From Saccharofermentans sp. (GTDB lineage Bacteria; Bacillota; Clostridia; Saccharofermentanales; Saccharofermentanaceae): a stretch of DNA of 50,359 nucleotides. Below are positions 15,595 to 23,273 of this stretch, one piece after another. The stretch is from assembly GCA_024403695.1 (NCBI GenBank), contig JAKSRI010000020.1, positions 1 to 50,359 on the forward strand. Reading direction: 5' to 3'. Below the pieces are notes generated by a model. It saw only the letters and a program-made list of their open reading frames with translations. It was not told the DNA's origin and ran no database searches. Position numbers and translations under genes: made by a program. The number at the start of each line of letters is the position of its first letter. The stretch's first letter is position 1.

Positions 15595-16037
15595 AAAAGG
15601 CTCTCGTGGTTGTAGTGTTATCTGCTATGGTTATGTCAGGGTGTAGTGAGCGTTCGGATGAAACTACAACCCAGACTTCGAAAGCTATGGAAACAATAGA
15701 AACGGAGGAGACGACCATGTCAGCTAACACTTATACATCAATTTCTATGGATGAGGCTCGCACTATATTTGAGCAGGATGGAGATTACATCATCGTCGAT
15801 GTAAGACGTGCAGATGAGTTTGCAGAGGGGCATATCCCTGGTGCTATTAATATTGCTAATGAGAGTATTTCCACAGAGATGCCATCTGAACTGCCGGACA
15901 AGAATCAGGTGATTTACATCTACTGCAGAAGTGGTAATCGCAGTAAACAGGCGTCCGAGAAACTTGCCGCCATGGGTTATACAAACATAATTGAACTTGG
16001 TGGAATTATTGACTGGACAGGCGATGTTGAGTATTAA
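15591..16037 (+). CDS. Rhodanese-domain lipoprotein
   Basis: A lipobox (VMSGC, Cys18) follows a short signal peptide; a Thr/Glu-rich spacer leads to a rhodanese domain at about residues 48-148 (IIVDVRRADEFAEGHIPGAI). The active-site loop YCRSGNRS carries the catalytic Cys, so sulfur transfer from thiosulfate-like donors is possible outside the membrane. Its start overlaps the stop of the YczE-like gene by four bases and a terminator follows, giving a two-gene operon. Confidence 0.92.
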   Translation: MKKALVVVVLSAMVMSGCSERSDETTTQTSKAMETIETEETTMSANTYTSISMDEARTIFEQDGDYIIVDVRRADEFAEGHIPGAINIANESISTEMPSELPDKNQVIYIYCRSGNRSKQASEKLAAMGYTNIIELGGIIDWTGDVEY

Positions 16038-16048
16038 TTAAAACAAAA

Positions 16049-16078
16049 AAGAATGGCCTTTTAGAGCCATTCTTTTTG
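16049..16078 (+). terminator. Terminator after rhodanese gene
   Basis: AAGAATGGC (16049-16057) pairs perfectly with GCCATTCTT (16066-16074), followed by TTT; it may also act for the convergent flavoprotein gene. Confidence 0.85.
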
Positions 16079-16100
16079 CTTGTTAAACTATTAAGTAAGA

Positions 16101-16493
16101 TTAAAACTTGATTTCTACAGGTGCTTCTGTGAAAGAGCAAATCTGTGCTGTAGCATCTGTGATAGCGATTACAACAAAAATACCATCGTCTGCGCTGTAC
16201 ATATTCTTAAGGGAAGGGCATGCCTCGAGCATTGCTGTCTTAGCCTCGACACTGTCGTCAGCTACTGCTGTAGCTGTGAGGCGAATCCACTTGCCCTCTG
16301 CCATGGCACTGATTTCAATCTTAGGGTTAGATGCCATCTGCTTGTAGACATTCTTGGTGATGTTAGTGCATGTGCAAAGCTTTCCATTAATATTTGCGAT
16401 TGCTCCGAAAGGACGCACACGTGGCTGATCACCATCTACTGTAGCGATATAAAATACCTGAGCGTCCTGCAAAAACTTAAGTACTGTTTCCAT
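16101..16493 (-). CDS. Pyridoxamine 5'-phosphate oxidase-like flavoprotein
   Basis: 130 residues starting METVLKFLQDAQVFYIATVDGDQPRVRPFGA, the pattern of the FMN-binding split-barrel (PNPOx-like) family, then LCTCTNITKNVYKQM and NPKIEISAMAEGKWIRL. GTGAGGT lies upstream of this ATG; longer readings upstream have no ribosome site and read into the divergent promoter. Such small proteins bind FMN or F420/haem and act as reductases or sensors; the substrate cannot be told. Confidence 0.88.
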   Translation of the reverse strand: METVLKFLQDAQVFYIATVDGDQPRVRPFGAIANINGKLCTCTNITKNVYKQMASNPKIEISAMAEGKWIRLTATAVADDSVEAKTAMLEACPSLKNMYSADDGIFVVIAITDATAQICSFTEAPVEIKF

Positions 16494-16598
16494 TACGATT
16501 ACCTCACAGATTATTGGTTGTTTATAGAGTACATCTTTCTTGGTAAAATTGGAATTGGATATGTGGATAAGGAGAAATATTCTAAGTTGAGGTGAGTA

Positions 16599-16940
16599 AT
16601 GAATATTCAGATTTTTGGTACTAAGAAGTGCAACGATACGAAGAAGGCAGAACGCTATTTTAAGGAGCGCGGAATCAAGTTTCAATATATTGATATGAAA
16701 GAGAAGGGCATGAGTAAGGGTGAGTTTACATCCGTTGCACAGGCTAATGGTGGCATGGAAAATATGCTCAATCCTGACTGTAAGGATCAGGATGCTCTAG
16801 CCCTTATAAAGTATTCTGTGAAGGATGAAATGCTTAACAAGATCCTTGAGAATCCACAGGTGATTAAGACTCCGGTAGTTTGTAATGGTAAGCAGTCGAC
16901 ACTGGGTTATCAGCCGGATGTATGGAAGACCTGGAGTTAA
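16599..16940 (+). CDS. ArsC/Spx-family protein
   Basis: 113 residues with a thioredoxin-like ArsC fold: IFGTKKCNDTKKAERYFKERGI places a single Cys11 in the active-site loop (CNDT rather than CXXC), and the late VIKTPVVCNGKQSTLGY loop is the conserved cis-Pro region. This looks like an arsenate-reductase-family protein (YusI/YffB-like) rather than a transcriptional Spx. No arsenic genes are adjacent. TTGAGGTGAG precedes the ATG, which is divergent from the PNPOx-like gene. Confidence 0.85.
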   Translation: MNIQIFGTKKCNDTKKAERYFKERGIKFQYIDMKEKGMSKGEFTSVAQANGGMENMLNPDCKDQDALALIKYSVKDEMLNKILENPQVIKTPVVCNGKQSTLGYQPDVWKTWS

Positions 16941-16963
16941 CAAAGAAACCTATAACACAAAAG

Positions 16964-16997
16964 AAAGCCCTGACTATCAATTGATAATCAGGGCTTT
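16964..16997. terminator. Bidirectional terminator
   Basis: AAAGCCCTGA (16964-16973) pairs with TCAGGGCTTT (16988-16997); the interior TATCAATTGATA forms a second stem. It lies between convergent genes. Confidence 0.85.
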
Positions 16998-17016
16998 GTG
17001 TTTGCTTGAATTGAAT

Positions 17017-17874
17017 TTACTTGAGCTTGCTTACTGCGTACTGTGCCTGCTCCTTTGTGTACTTGTCACCGTACTCTGATGTCAACTGCTCAACAATCTC
17101 ATCATTAGACATATCAAACATTTCCTTGTAGGACTTTGCGCTTAATACGGCCTGCTCATTCCAGTCGATTTTCTCTTCCTTCTCGAGACGCTCAACTGCA
17201 TTTACTGCCTGGTCATGAGTGAACTGTCCGCCATACTCATCCTCTGTCTGGGAAATAAGGCCATCCTTGGAATATGCCATGGAGTTAAGAGTCATCTTTG
17301 CATAATTAAAAGCAACATCATCCCAGTCAACAAGCTTGTTATCGTTAATGTACTTGATAGCGTATTCAGCCTGCTCCTTTGTGAACTTACCAGTATATTC
17401 TGACTGAAGTTCTTCAAGTGTAGTCTTCTCAGAATATGACATGCTCTCAATGTAGTTCATAGCTGAGATTACAGCCTGCTCATTCCAGTCTACTTCACCG
17501 TTTGCTTCAAGAGCATCGACAGCCTTTGTAGCATCTTCTACTGAGAAATTGTTGCCCCATTCAGATGTGAGCTGATCGATGAGTCCCTGACGTGAGAAAC
17601 CGGAAATCTGAAGATATACAAGAGCCTCGGAGTAAGCATCTTTGCTTCCTGTGGATGGGTGATCATCAAGTACGATAGTCTCGACTGGCTTATCTTCCTT
17701 TGTCTCTTCAGGAGTTCTCTTATTATCCTTCTCGTCCTTATCGTCGTCCTTAGAACGCTCTTTTCTTGTTTCTTTCTTGCTGTCCTTATCAGAAGACTTA
17801 GAACAGCCTGTTGCCATTAAACCCATGCTGGCTACTAATGCGATAGTTAAAATAATTGATGTAAACTTTTTCAT
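17017..17874 (-). CDS. Lipoprotein with four Ltp-like repeats
   Basis: Lipobox LMATGC (Cys24), then a Lys/Asp/Glu-rich spacer to about residue 65. Four helical repeats of about 45-50 residues follow from residue 78 to 285, each with the pattern A-(x)3-Y, S(F/Y)S(x)3L, QLxSEYGxxFTxEQAxxAVxxL and DWNEQA. This is the Ltp (host cell surface-exposed lipoprotein, PF07553) repeat. In streptococcal phage TP-J34, Ltp blocks DNA injection by superinfecting phages; clostridial versions are mostly untested. GAGGAGAGAG precedes the ATG. The gene is monocistronic. Confidence 0.88.
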   Translation of the reverse strand: MKKFTSIILTIALVASMGLMATGCSKSSDKDSKKETRKERSKDDDKDEKDNKRTPEETKEDKPVETIVLDDHPSTGSKDAYSEALVYLQISGFSRQGLIDQLTSEWGNNFSVEDATKAVDALEANGEVDWNEQAVISAMNYIESMSYSEKTTLEELQSEYTGKFTKEQAEYAIKYINDNKLVDWDDVAFNYAKMTLNSMAYSKDGLISQTEDEYGGQFTHDQAVNAVERLEKEEKIDWNEQAVLSAKSYKEMFDMSNDEIVEQLTSEYGDKYTKEQAQYAVSKLK

Positions 17875-18000
17875 ATTCTCTCTCCTCGTAAATTCGATGT
17901 TAAAAGAATAACGTTAATACATGTATTTTTTTACGTTCAATCTGAAACATACGAGGGATATAGGCACTAAATAGGGGAAAAAGCGATTAAATGCGCTATG

Positions 18001-18009
18001 TGCTATAAT
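18001..18009 (+). promoter_or_regulatory. Extended -10 promoter of the TrkA-RyR gene
   Basis: TGCTATAAT combines a perfect -10 with the TGN extension, 33 bases before the ATG at 18042; no good -35 is visible. Confidence 0.6.
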
Positions 18010-18041
18010 GTGTCAGTAATAATTAGAGGGATTAGAAGACA

Positions 18042-19829
18042 ATGGTTTGGTATATTTGCTTTGTTTTATCCGTATTGATTTTGCTCGTGTCGATTCAGAA
18101 TGCGTTTGTTCTGAGTCGTAATTATAAGAGTGGTCAGAATCTTAATGCTTTTTATGTCACATTTATCGGTGTGTTCTTAAGTATTAGCGTGGCAATTACA
18201 CCTATCTTCTTTGAAAGCCTTCAGGGTCATGATGTCTTTGCCCTGAAACTCATTATGACTGTGTTGATTCAGACTTTGCAGGTCTTTACAGTTGATTCTT
18301 CCGCTGATTTTATTTTTGAACACGTGGTGAGTGCTGCGACCCCTCTGGTTGAGGTTTATTCCGCTTACCTAGCGGTTCTTTTCTTTATCGCACCACTTCT
18401 CACTTTCGGCTTCGTTTTATCCCTTTTCCGTAATATTTTCTCCTTTGTCAGATACGTCTGTCATTACTGGAGTGATGTGTATGTGTTTTCCGCGCTTAGC
18501 GAGAAGTCACTTTGTCTTGCCAAGTCGATTAAAGTAAATCACCCTAAGGCGCTTATTGTGTTTACTAACGTAGATAAGGATGAGGGATCCGTTATCAGCG
18601 AGTTCGTGGACTCCGCCAAGGAGCTTCATGCTATTTCGTTCCAGAAAGATATTGTTACCGTTAACCTTATGCGCCATAGCAAGAAAGCAAACATGACTTT
18701 CTTTGCCATCGATGAGGATGAGGGCGATAACATTACGTATTCCTTGAAGCTTATTAACACATTCGGTGACCGCGAGAACACTTCCTTGTATGCGTTCTCA
18801 AATACCGTGGAAGGTGAGATTGTCTTTGCTAATTGTAGCCCAGAGAAACTTAAGGTGCGCCGTATTAACGACATCCGCTCCTTGATTTATAGTTTCCTTT
18901 ATAACGATGGTCACGAAATCTTCGAAAGCTCTAAGGGCGAGGACGGCAACAAGAAGATAAATGCCGTTATCCTTGGTGTTGGTCGCTATGGAACGGAGAT
19001 GCTTAAGGCTCTTTCTTGGTTCGGTCAGATGGATGGCTATGATATTAATATCCACGCCTTTGATATGAACCCTAATGCAGAAACATATTTTACTGGTTTG
19101 TGCCCAGACCTCATGTCACCGGATTATAATGGTGTTTCTGTCGAAGGTGAGAGTAAGTATAAGATTACTATCCATTCAGGTATTGATGTCAAATCTGGTT
19201 CATTTGCTAGTGAGATAGCGAAGATTCCTGGCATTACTTTTGTGTTTGTTTGTCTTGGTAGTGATAGTGAGAATATTAAGCAGGCAGCTAATATCAGAAT
19301 GCTTTGTGAGCGTTATGGTAGTAAGCCTGTTATTAGACTTGTAGTATATAGTCCAGAGAAGTGCAGCGTTCTGGTTGGTACTTCTAATTACCGTGGACAG
19401 GAATATGGCTTTGAACCTATTGGTGATAGAGAGACATGTTATTCCGAAGATGTAATTATGAACAGTGAGTTGGAGCGACTTGCGTTAGAGAGACATGTGA
19501 AGTGGGGAGATGAGAAGGATTTCTGGAAGTATGAGTATAATTACAGATCTTCTATGGCATCTGCAATTCATATGAATGCGCGTATTAAGTGTGGTATCCC
19601 TGGTAGCAGTAAGAAAACTGAAGAATTAACACAGGATGAGCGCGATAGCCTTGAACTTTTAGAGCACAGAAGATGGAATGCATATATGCGTTCAGAAGGA
19701 TATGTATATTCAGGCTCTCTTTCCAGTGACAGCCGTAATGACCTCGCTAAGACTCACCATAACCTAGTTGGATTTGATGAGCTTACTGAAATGGATAAGC
19801 GTAAGGACGGAAGTGTTGGTACAAAGTAA
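18042..19829 (+). CDS. Membrane TrkA_N-RyR domain protein
   Basis: Residues 1-140 hold about four membrane helices. Residues about 145-255 are a first, diverged nucleotide-binding-like module (DVYVFSALSEKSLCLAKSI). Residues about 300-430 are a second Rossmann module with GVGRYGTEM as the dinucleotide loop and a FVFVCLGSDSEN strand, as in TrkA_N/RCK domains. The C-terminus (about 490-590) resembles the ryanodine-receptor RyR domain: SMASAIHMNARIK, LEHRRWNAYMRSEGY, then KTHHNLVGFDEL. Prokaryotic RyR domains have been linked to nucleotide-centred conflict and signalling systems, from comparative genomics. This architecture suggests a membrane effector or channel-like sensor gated by a nucleotide ligand (inference). 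No pore signature is evident. Confidence 0.8.
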   Translation: MVWYICFVLSVLILLVSIQNAFVLSRNYKSGQNLNAFYVTFIGVFLSISVAITPIFFESLQGHDVFALKLIMTVLIQTLQVFTVDSSADFIFEHVVSAATPLVEVYSAYLAVLFFIAPLLTFGFVLSLFRNIFSFVRYVCHYWSDVYVFSALSEKSLCLAKSIKVNHPKALIVFTNVDKDEGSVISEFVDSAKELHAISFQKDIVTVNLMRHSKKANMTFFAIDEDEGDNITYSLKLINTFGDRENTSLYAFSNTVEGEIVFANCSPEKLKVRRINDIRSLIYSFLYNDGHEIFESSKGEDGNKKINAVILGVGRYGTEMLKALSWFGQMDGYDINIHAFDMNPNAETYFTGLCPDLMSPDYNGVSVEGESKYKITIHSGIDVKSGSFASEIAKIPGITFVFVCLGSDSENIKQAANIRMLCERYGSKPVIRLVVYSPEKCSVLVGTSNYRGQEYGFEPIGDRETCYSEDVIMNSELERLALERHVKWGDEKDFWKYEYNYRSSMASAIHMNARIKCGIPGSSKKTEELTQDERDSLELLEHRRWNAYMRSEGYVYSGSLSSDSRNDLAKTHHNLVGFDELTEMDKRKDGSVGTK

Positions 19830-19856
19830 AGTGTCCCATTAATGGAACTATCACCA

Positions 19857-19865
19857 TGCTAGAAT
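19857..19865 (+). promoter_or_regulatory. Extended -10 promoter of the exonuclease gene
   Basis: TGCTAGAAT lies 30 bases before the ATG at 19895; no clear -35 is seen. Confidence 0.45.
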
Positions 19866-19894
19866 GAGTACAAATAAATAGCATGGAGGCGCTT

Positions 19895-20569
19895 ATGAAT
19901 TACATATTTGTTGATTTTGAGATGGAAACCATTGATAGATGTTTCAAGGCAGAACGTAAACTTTCCCGTATGGAAATAATCGAGATAGGCGCTGTTATGC
20001 TTAATGATGCCCACGAAGAGATAAGCAGCTTTAAGAGATACGTTAAGCCAGAATACATTGACCATATCTCACATAAGATTTCAGAGCTTACAGGTATTAA
20101 CGATGAGACTCTTAGAGGTAAGAATCACAGTAGTAAAGAGATTGCTGAGTTCGCTCAGTGGTGTAATTCCTTCGGTAGTGATATTAAGGTTTTTGCCTGG
20201 AGTGAGAGCGATCTTAAACAGTTAACGGGTGAGATTAATCTTAAGAATATTCCTATGACAGAAGAGTTGGAGCGCGTTATTGAGTGTTGGGGCGATCTTC
20301 AGCTGGAGTTTGATACTTCCCTTTATTCCGATAGACAGACTTCTCTTACAAATGCACTTGCATCTTTGGGTATTGCTTTTGAGGGTCAGGCACACGATGC
20401 GCTTAATGATTCCCGTAATACAGCAAGACTTTATGTGGAGATGGTTACATCTGAGGATTATAGACGTGATGTGGAATTTATTAAGAGCTGCATCTATGAT
20501 GAGAACAGAAGTAGTGGAGTTACACTTGGCGATTTGTTCGATTTTTCTAAGTTGTTTCAGAGTGCGTAA
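19895..20569 (+). CDS. DEDDh 3'-5' exonuclease (DnaQ/Eri1-like)
   Basis: IFVDFEME near residue 4 supplies the D-x-E of Exo I, IIEIGAVMLND and FKRYVKPEY are the following strands, ELTGINDET is the conserved helix, and HDALNDSRNTARL supplies the His and Asp of Exo III, so all DEDDh residues appear present. It is closest in pattern to the KapD/Eri1-like stand-alone exonucleases. I use ATG 19895 because GGAGG sits six bases upstream, inside the codons of the longer reading. It follows the TrkA-RyR gene by 65 bases with its own promoter-like element. Confidence 0.88.
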   Translation: MNYIFVDFEMETIDRCFKAERKLSRMEIIEIGAVMLNDAHEEISSFKRYVKPEYIDHISHKISELTGINDETLRGKNHSSKEIAEFAQWCNSFGSDIKVFAWSESDLKQLTGEINLKNIPMTEELERVIECWGDLQLEFDTSLYSDRQTSLTNALASLGIAFEGQAHDALNDSRNTARLYVEMVTSEDYRRDVEFIKSCIYDENRSSGVTLGDLFDFSKLFQSA

Positions 20570-20583
20570 GTGAAGGAGACATT

Positions 20584-20790
20584 ATGGGAGTAGTTGGAGC
20601 TCTTGTTGTTGGTATGACTATGGTATTGGCTGGAACAGTTATTTTCATGAATTACTTAATGAGGAAGCAGTTCAGAAAGATACGTGATCATATAAAGACT
20701 GAGATTGATTTGCTTGATGATCTTGAGTTTGATTTTGATGATGATTACTCGTACGATGAATACGAAGTATATGTCTATAAGACCAGATGA
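20584..20790 (+). CDS. Tiny membrane protein with acidic tail
   Basis: 68 residues: one N-terminal membrane helix (about 3-25), a basic stop-transfer segment (MRKQFRKIRDH) and a highly acidic C-terminus (DLEFDFDDDYSYDEYEVYVY). It lies 14 bases after the exonuclease with a GTGAAGGAG ribosome site, so the genes are co-transcribed. I recognise no family. The arrangement (membrane helix, then acidic tail) parallels the His-rich protein that follows. Confidence 0.65.
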   Translation: MGVVGALVVGMTMVLAGTVIFMNYLMRKQFRKIRDHIKTEIDLLDDLEFDFDDDYSYDEYEVYVYKTR

Positions 20791-20818
20791 CATTTGAGGA
20801 TGAATAGGAGGTATTCAT

Positions 20819-21076
20819 ATGAGTGTTGCTTTGATTGTTTGCCTTGCTTTAATAAGTGCTTATTTATTCATCTTTGCTTTTATTTGTATTCTACGAAAAG
20901 TGATTCCACACGATGAATATGCTAGAGATGAAGATGATGATTGGTTTTACTATAACGAATTTTTGTGGGATCATGATTATAATCATCACTGCCATCACCA
21001 TGATTGCGATGACCATTGGCATCACCATTGTGATGACCATGATTTTTACCACCATGATTGTCATCACCATCATTAG
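20819..21076 (+). CDS. Small membrane protein with His/Asp/Cys-rich tail
   Basis: 85 residues: a membrane helix at about 3-25, a basic turn (ILRKVIPHDEY), an acidic patch, and a tail from about residue 51 containing 17 His, four Cys and many Asp. The tail is built of HH(C/H), HDC and CDDH units and ends in four His. Such a tail should bind soft or borderline metals (Zn, Ni, Cu, Co), as in nickel/zinc storage or chaperone tails, though no known family is recognised. AGGAGG at good spacing supports the start. The DNA here is a CATCACCAT-like low-complexity tract prone to slippage. Confidence 0.7.
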   Translation: MSVALIVCLALISAYLFIFAFICILRKVIPHDEYARDEDDDWFYYNEFLWDHDYNHHCHHHDCDDHWHHHCDDHDFYHHDCHHHH

Positions 21077-21133
21077 TGGGAGTGCAGTAGTTTTTGCCGA
21101 TGATAATGACTTCTATGAGATGAAGTATATTAA

Positions 21134-21162
21134 TTGACATAAAGACTTAATATCTATATTAT
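21134..21162 (+). promoter_or_regulatory. Predicted promoter of the SCP2-like gene
   Basis: A perfect TTGACA at 21134-21139 and TATTAT at 21157-21162 are 17 bases apart, one of the best sigma-A promoters in the window. It begins a new transcription unit after the small-protein genes. Confidence 0.75.
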
Positions 21163-21201
21163 TCTCTAGGTTTACTTTTAAGTAAAATGGAGGGCAATAA
21201 T

Positions 21202-21678
21202 ATGACATACGAAGAGTTAGTTGCAAAGGCAAGAGAGACTTATTGCAGCGCAGATGCTTCCAATATTAAGGAGCATGTTGCAATTCAGTTTAATGTTGTT
21301 GGTGAAGGCGAAGGTATCTTCTATCTCGAGATTAAGGATGGCAAGGTATATGTAGAGCCATATGAGTACTATGACAGAGATGCTATCGTTATCACTTCCG
21401 CAGAGAATCTTGTAGCTATGGCAGAGGGAACACTTGGAATGGAGTCTGCATATTTTTCAGGTAAGATTAAGGCTGAGGGTGATCTTGGTAAGGCACTTCT
21501 CCTTAAGGCTCTTTCTCCTAAGAAGCAGGCAAAGGTTGCTGCAAAGAAGGCTGCTACAGCTAAGAAGGCAACTGCTGCAAAGAAGCCAGCTGCTGAGAAG
21601 AAGACAGCACCTGCTAAGAAGGTTGCTCCAGCAAAGAAGGTAACTGCTGCAAAGAAGACAACAGAGAAGAAGGCGTAA
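21202..21678 (+). CDS. SCP2 sterol-carrier-like protein with Lys/Ala-rich tail
   Basis: Residues 1-105 match the SCP2 fold (VAIQFNVVGEGEGIFYLEIKDGKVYVEP, then a KIKAEGDLGKALLL helix), a small hydrophobic-ligand-binding domain. Residues about 113-158 are a repetitive Lys/Ala/Pro/Thr tail of AAKKA/TAAKK/PAKK units, resembling histone H1 C-termini and bacterial H1-like proteins. The tail should bind nucleic acid or anionic membrane. GGAGGG before ATG 21202 decides the start. The strong promoter and terminator suggest a well expressed single gene. Confidence 0.85.
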   Translation: MTYEELVAKARETYCSADASNIKEHVAIQFNVVGEGEGIFYLEIKDGKVYVEPYEYYDRDAIVITSAENLVAMAEGTLGMESAYFSGKIKAEGDLGKALLLKALSPKKQAKVAAKKAATAKKATAAKKPAAEKKTAPAKKVAPAKKVTAAKKTTEKKA

Positions 21679-21701
21679 GCATAACTTTGAGTTGAATTTA
21701 C

Positions 21702-21738
21702 GAACTTCCAGATCGTATGGTTTGGAAGTTCTTTTTTT
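21702..21738 (+). terminator. Terminator after SCP2-like gene
   Basis: GAACTTCCA (21702-21710) pairs perfectly with TGGAAGTTC (21723-21731), followed by seven T. Confidence 0.88.
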
Positions 21739-21747
21739 ATCCTAAAA

Positions 21748-21756
21748 TGCTAAAAT
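21748..21756 (+). promoter_or_regulatory. Extended -10 promoter of the lipoprotein gene
   Basis: TGCTAAAAT, an extended -10, lies 24 bases before ATG 21781, leaving a short leader with GGGGAGGCG as ribosome site. Confidence 0.45.
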
Positions 21757-21780
21757 ATGTGGTATAGGGGAGGCGATACG

Positions 21781-22626
21781 ATGAATAAGAGATTATTAGC
21801 CGCATCAATTGCTACAACAATATTATTTACATCTGTTGCTACATCATGTGGTAAATCGGATGATACAGCTCAGCCTGGAGAAACTACAACGGCAACAGAG
21901 ACAACTGTCGCACCAGTTGAAACAGTAGTTGAGACAGAACCAACAGGCGTTGATATAAGTGGTTTTTCGTGGATTGTAGAAGGCGAAGAAGTTAATCAGG
22001 TTGATATCGCGGTAACTAACGTTACTGATTTGGTTATTAGTTTTTCTGATGATTTTGAAGTGCCAGAGAATTTCAGATATGAAATCGAGCGTGATGAGAA
22101 AGTAATCAAGGGAGATGGTACCACTTATGCTAGACGTAAGATTAGTGCAGTTCTTCATTATGGTCTTGAATTAAATACTCTTGGTTTTGTTCCTGCAGGC
22201 TCTTATATTATTCGTTTTTACGATGGTGATTATTGTATTGCAGCTTTTGGAGCTACTGTTTATTACAATGAGGATGCTATTGTTTCTTCTGCGTTTGAGT
22301 TTACTCCAGGAAATGACTGTACAACTATCCAGTTATATACTGACGATGATTTTGCCACTGTTCTTGAAGAGCCTAAGGCGGGAATACAGGGCTTCTATAT
22401 CACATGCTTTACTACAACCGTTCATCCAGAGTACACAATGAAGGGTACACTGACTCATAATAGAAAGGTTATTAATTCTAAGACAATTGTGTCTACAGAT
22501 TCACCTCTGGCAAGAATTGCTTTTGAGAACGAAGACGGCAGTCCTTTTGAGGCTGGTTTGTATAGATTGGATCTTTATGGATACGATGGAAGTTTGTTTG
22601 CCACAGTTAAGCTTTATCTCGAGTGA
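21781..22626 (+). CDS. Lipoprotein of unknown function
   Basis: Lipobox VATSC (Cys23) and a Thr/Glu/Pro-rich spacer to about residue 57 predict a lipid-anchored protein. The remainder looks like two or three beta-sandwich units (VTDLVISFSDDFEVPENF, GSYIIRFYDGDYCIAAF, GLYRLDLYGYDGSLFATV). I recognise no named family. The phosphoesterase gene follows after six bases and is probably co-transcribed. Confidence 0.75.
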   Translation: MNKRLLAASIATTILFTSVATSCGKSDDTAQPGETTTATETTVAPVETVVETEPTGVDISGFSWIVEGEEVNQVDIAVTNVTDLVISFSDDFEVPENFRYEIERDEKVIKGDGTTYARRKISAVLHYGLELNTLGFVPAGSYIIRFYDGDYCIAAFGATVYYNEDAIVSSAFEFTPGNDCTTIQLYTDDDFATVLEEPKAGIQGFYITCFTTTVHPEYTMKGTLTHNRKVINSKTIVSTDSPLARIAFENEDGSPFEAGLYRLDLYGYDGSLFATVKLYLE

Positions 22627-22632
22627 TAAGGA

Positions 22633-23232
22633 ATGAGAATAGCCGTTTTTTCAGATGTACATGGTAACTATGAGTTACTTGATAAGACTTTGAATGGCAT
22701 TAGTGCTATGAATGCTGATGAGGTTATATGCCTTGGTGATATTTTGGGCAAAGGCCCTGAGTCACTGCGTGCTATGCGAAGAATTATTAGTGAGGGTATC
22801 ACTACAGTTCAAGGTAACTGGGAGATGTACTATAACCGTGGTTATGAGAAGTTTAAGTATGAGATTAATCAGGATGACTTCTACAGGGAATTCACATCTC
22901 AGCTAACACCAGAAGAAGACAAATGGATTCGTAATCTTCCATGGGAACATGTGGTAGAGGTTGATAACAGAAGAATTCTGTTTATGCATTTTCCGTTGGA
23001 AGATCTTGATAGAAATTATCCATTTTATTTCTTGAAGCGATTAAGAGACGGCTCTATTCAGGCAGTATTTGATGAGATGGACTATGACATGATGGTATTT
23101 GGTCACGCTCATATTAGCAGTGCTATGGGAAAGGTGGTTCTTATTCCTTCCACCTTATCTGAACAGTATGAGTTCCTGATAATAGATGTTCAGGATGGTG
23201 AGATTGAATATTCTAGGCATATTGTGCGATAA
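22633..23232 (+). CDS. Calcineurin-like metallophosphoesterase
   Basis: All metal motifs are present: FSDVHGN, CLGDILGKGPE, VQGNWE, MHF and FGHAH. At 199 residues it is a minimal soluble phosphoesterase of the YfcE/MJ0936-like type, probably a cyclic-nucleotide or small phosphodiester hydrolase. It lies six bases after the lipoprotein gene. The TAAGGA before the ATG overlaps the end of that gene. Confidence 0.88.
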   Translation: MRIAVFSDVHGNYELLDKTLNGISAMNADEVICLGDILGKGPESLRAMRRIISEGITTVQGNWEMYYNRGYEKFKYEINQDDFYREFTSQLTPEEDKWIRNLPWEHVVEVDNRRILFMHFPLEDLDRNYPFYFLKRLRDGSIQAVFDEMDYDMMVFGHAHISSAMGKVVLIPSTLSEQYEFLIIDVQDGEIEYSRHIVR

Positions 23233-23273
23233 TGTGCGGGATTTGTTTATAAAAGGATTTGAAGGAGAATAAT

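Noticed and set aside
20891..21140. Alternative frames over the CATCAC tract rich in Met/Ile or His/Gly
   Set aside because: Low-complexity DNA is open in several frames; only the 20819 frame has a ribosome site, a membrane helix and continuity.
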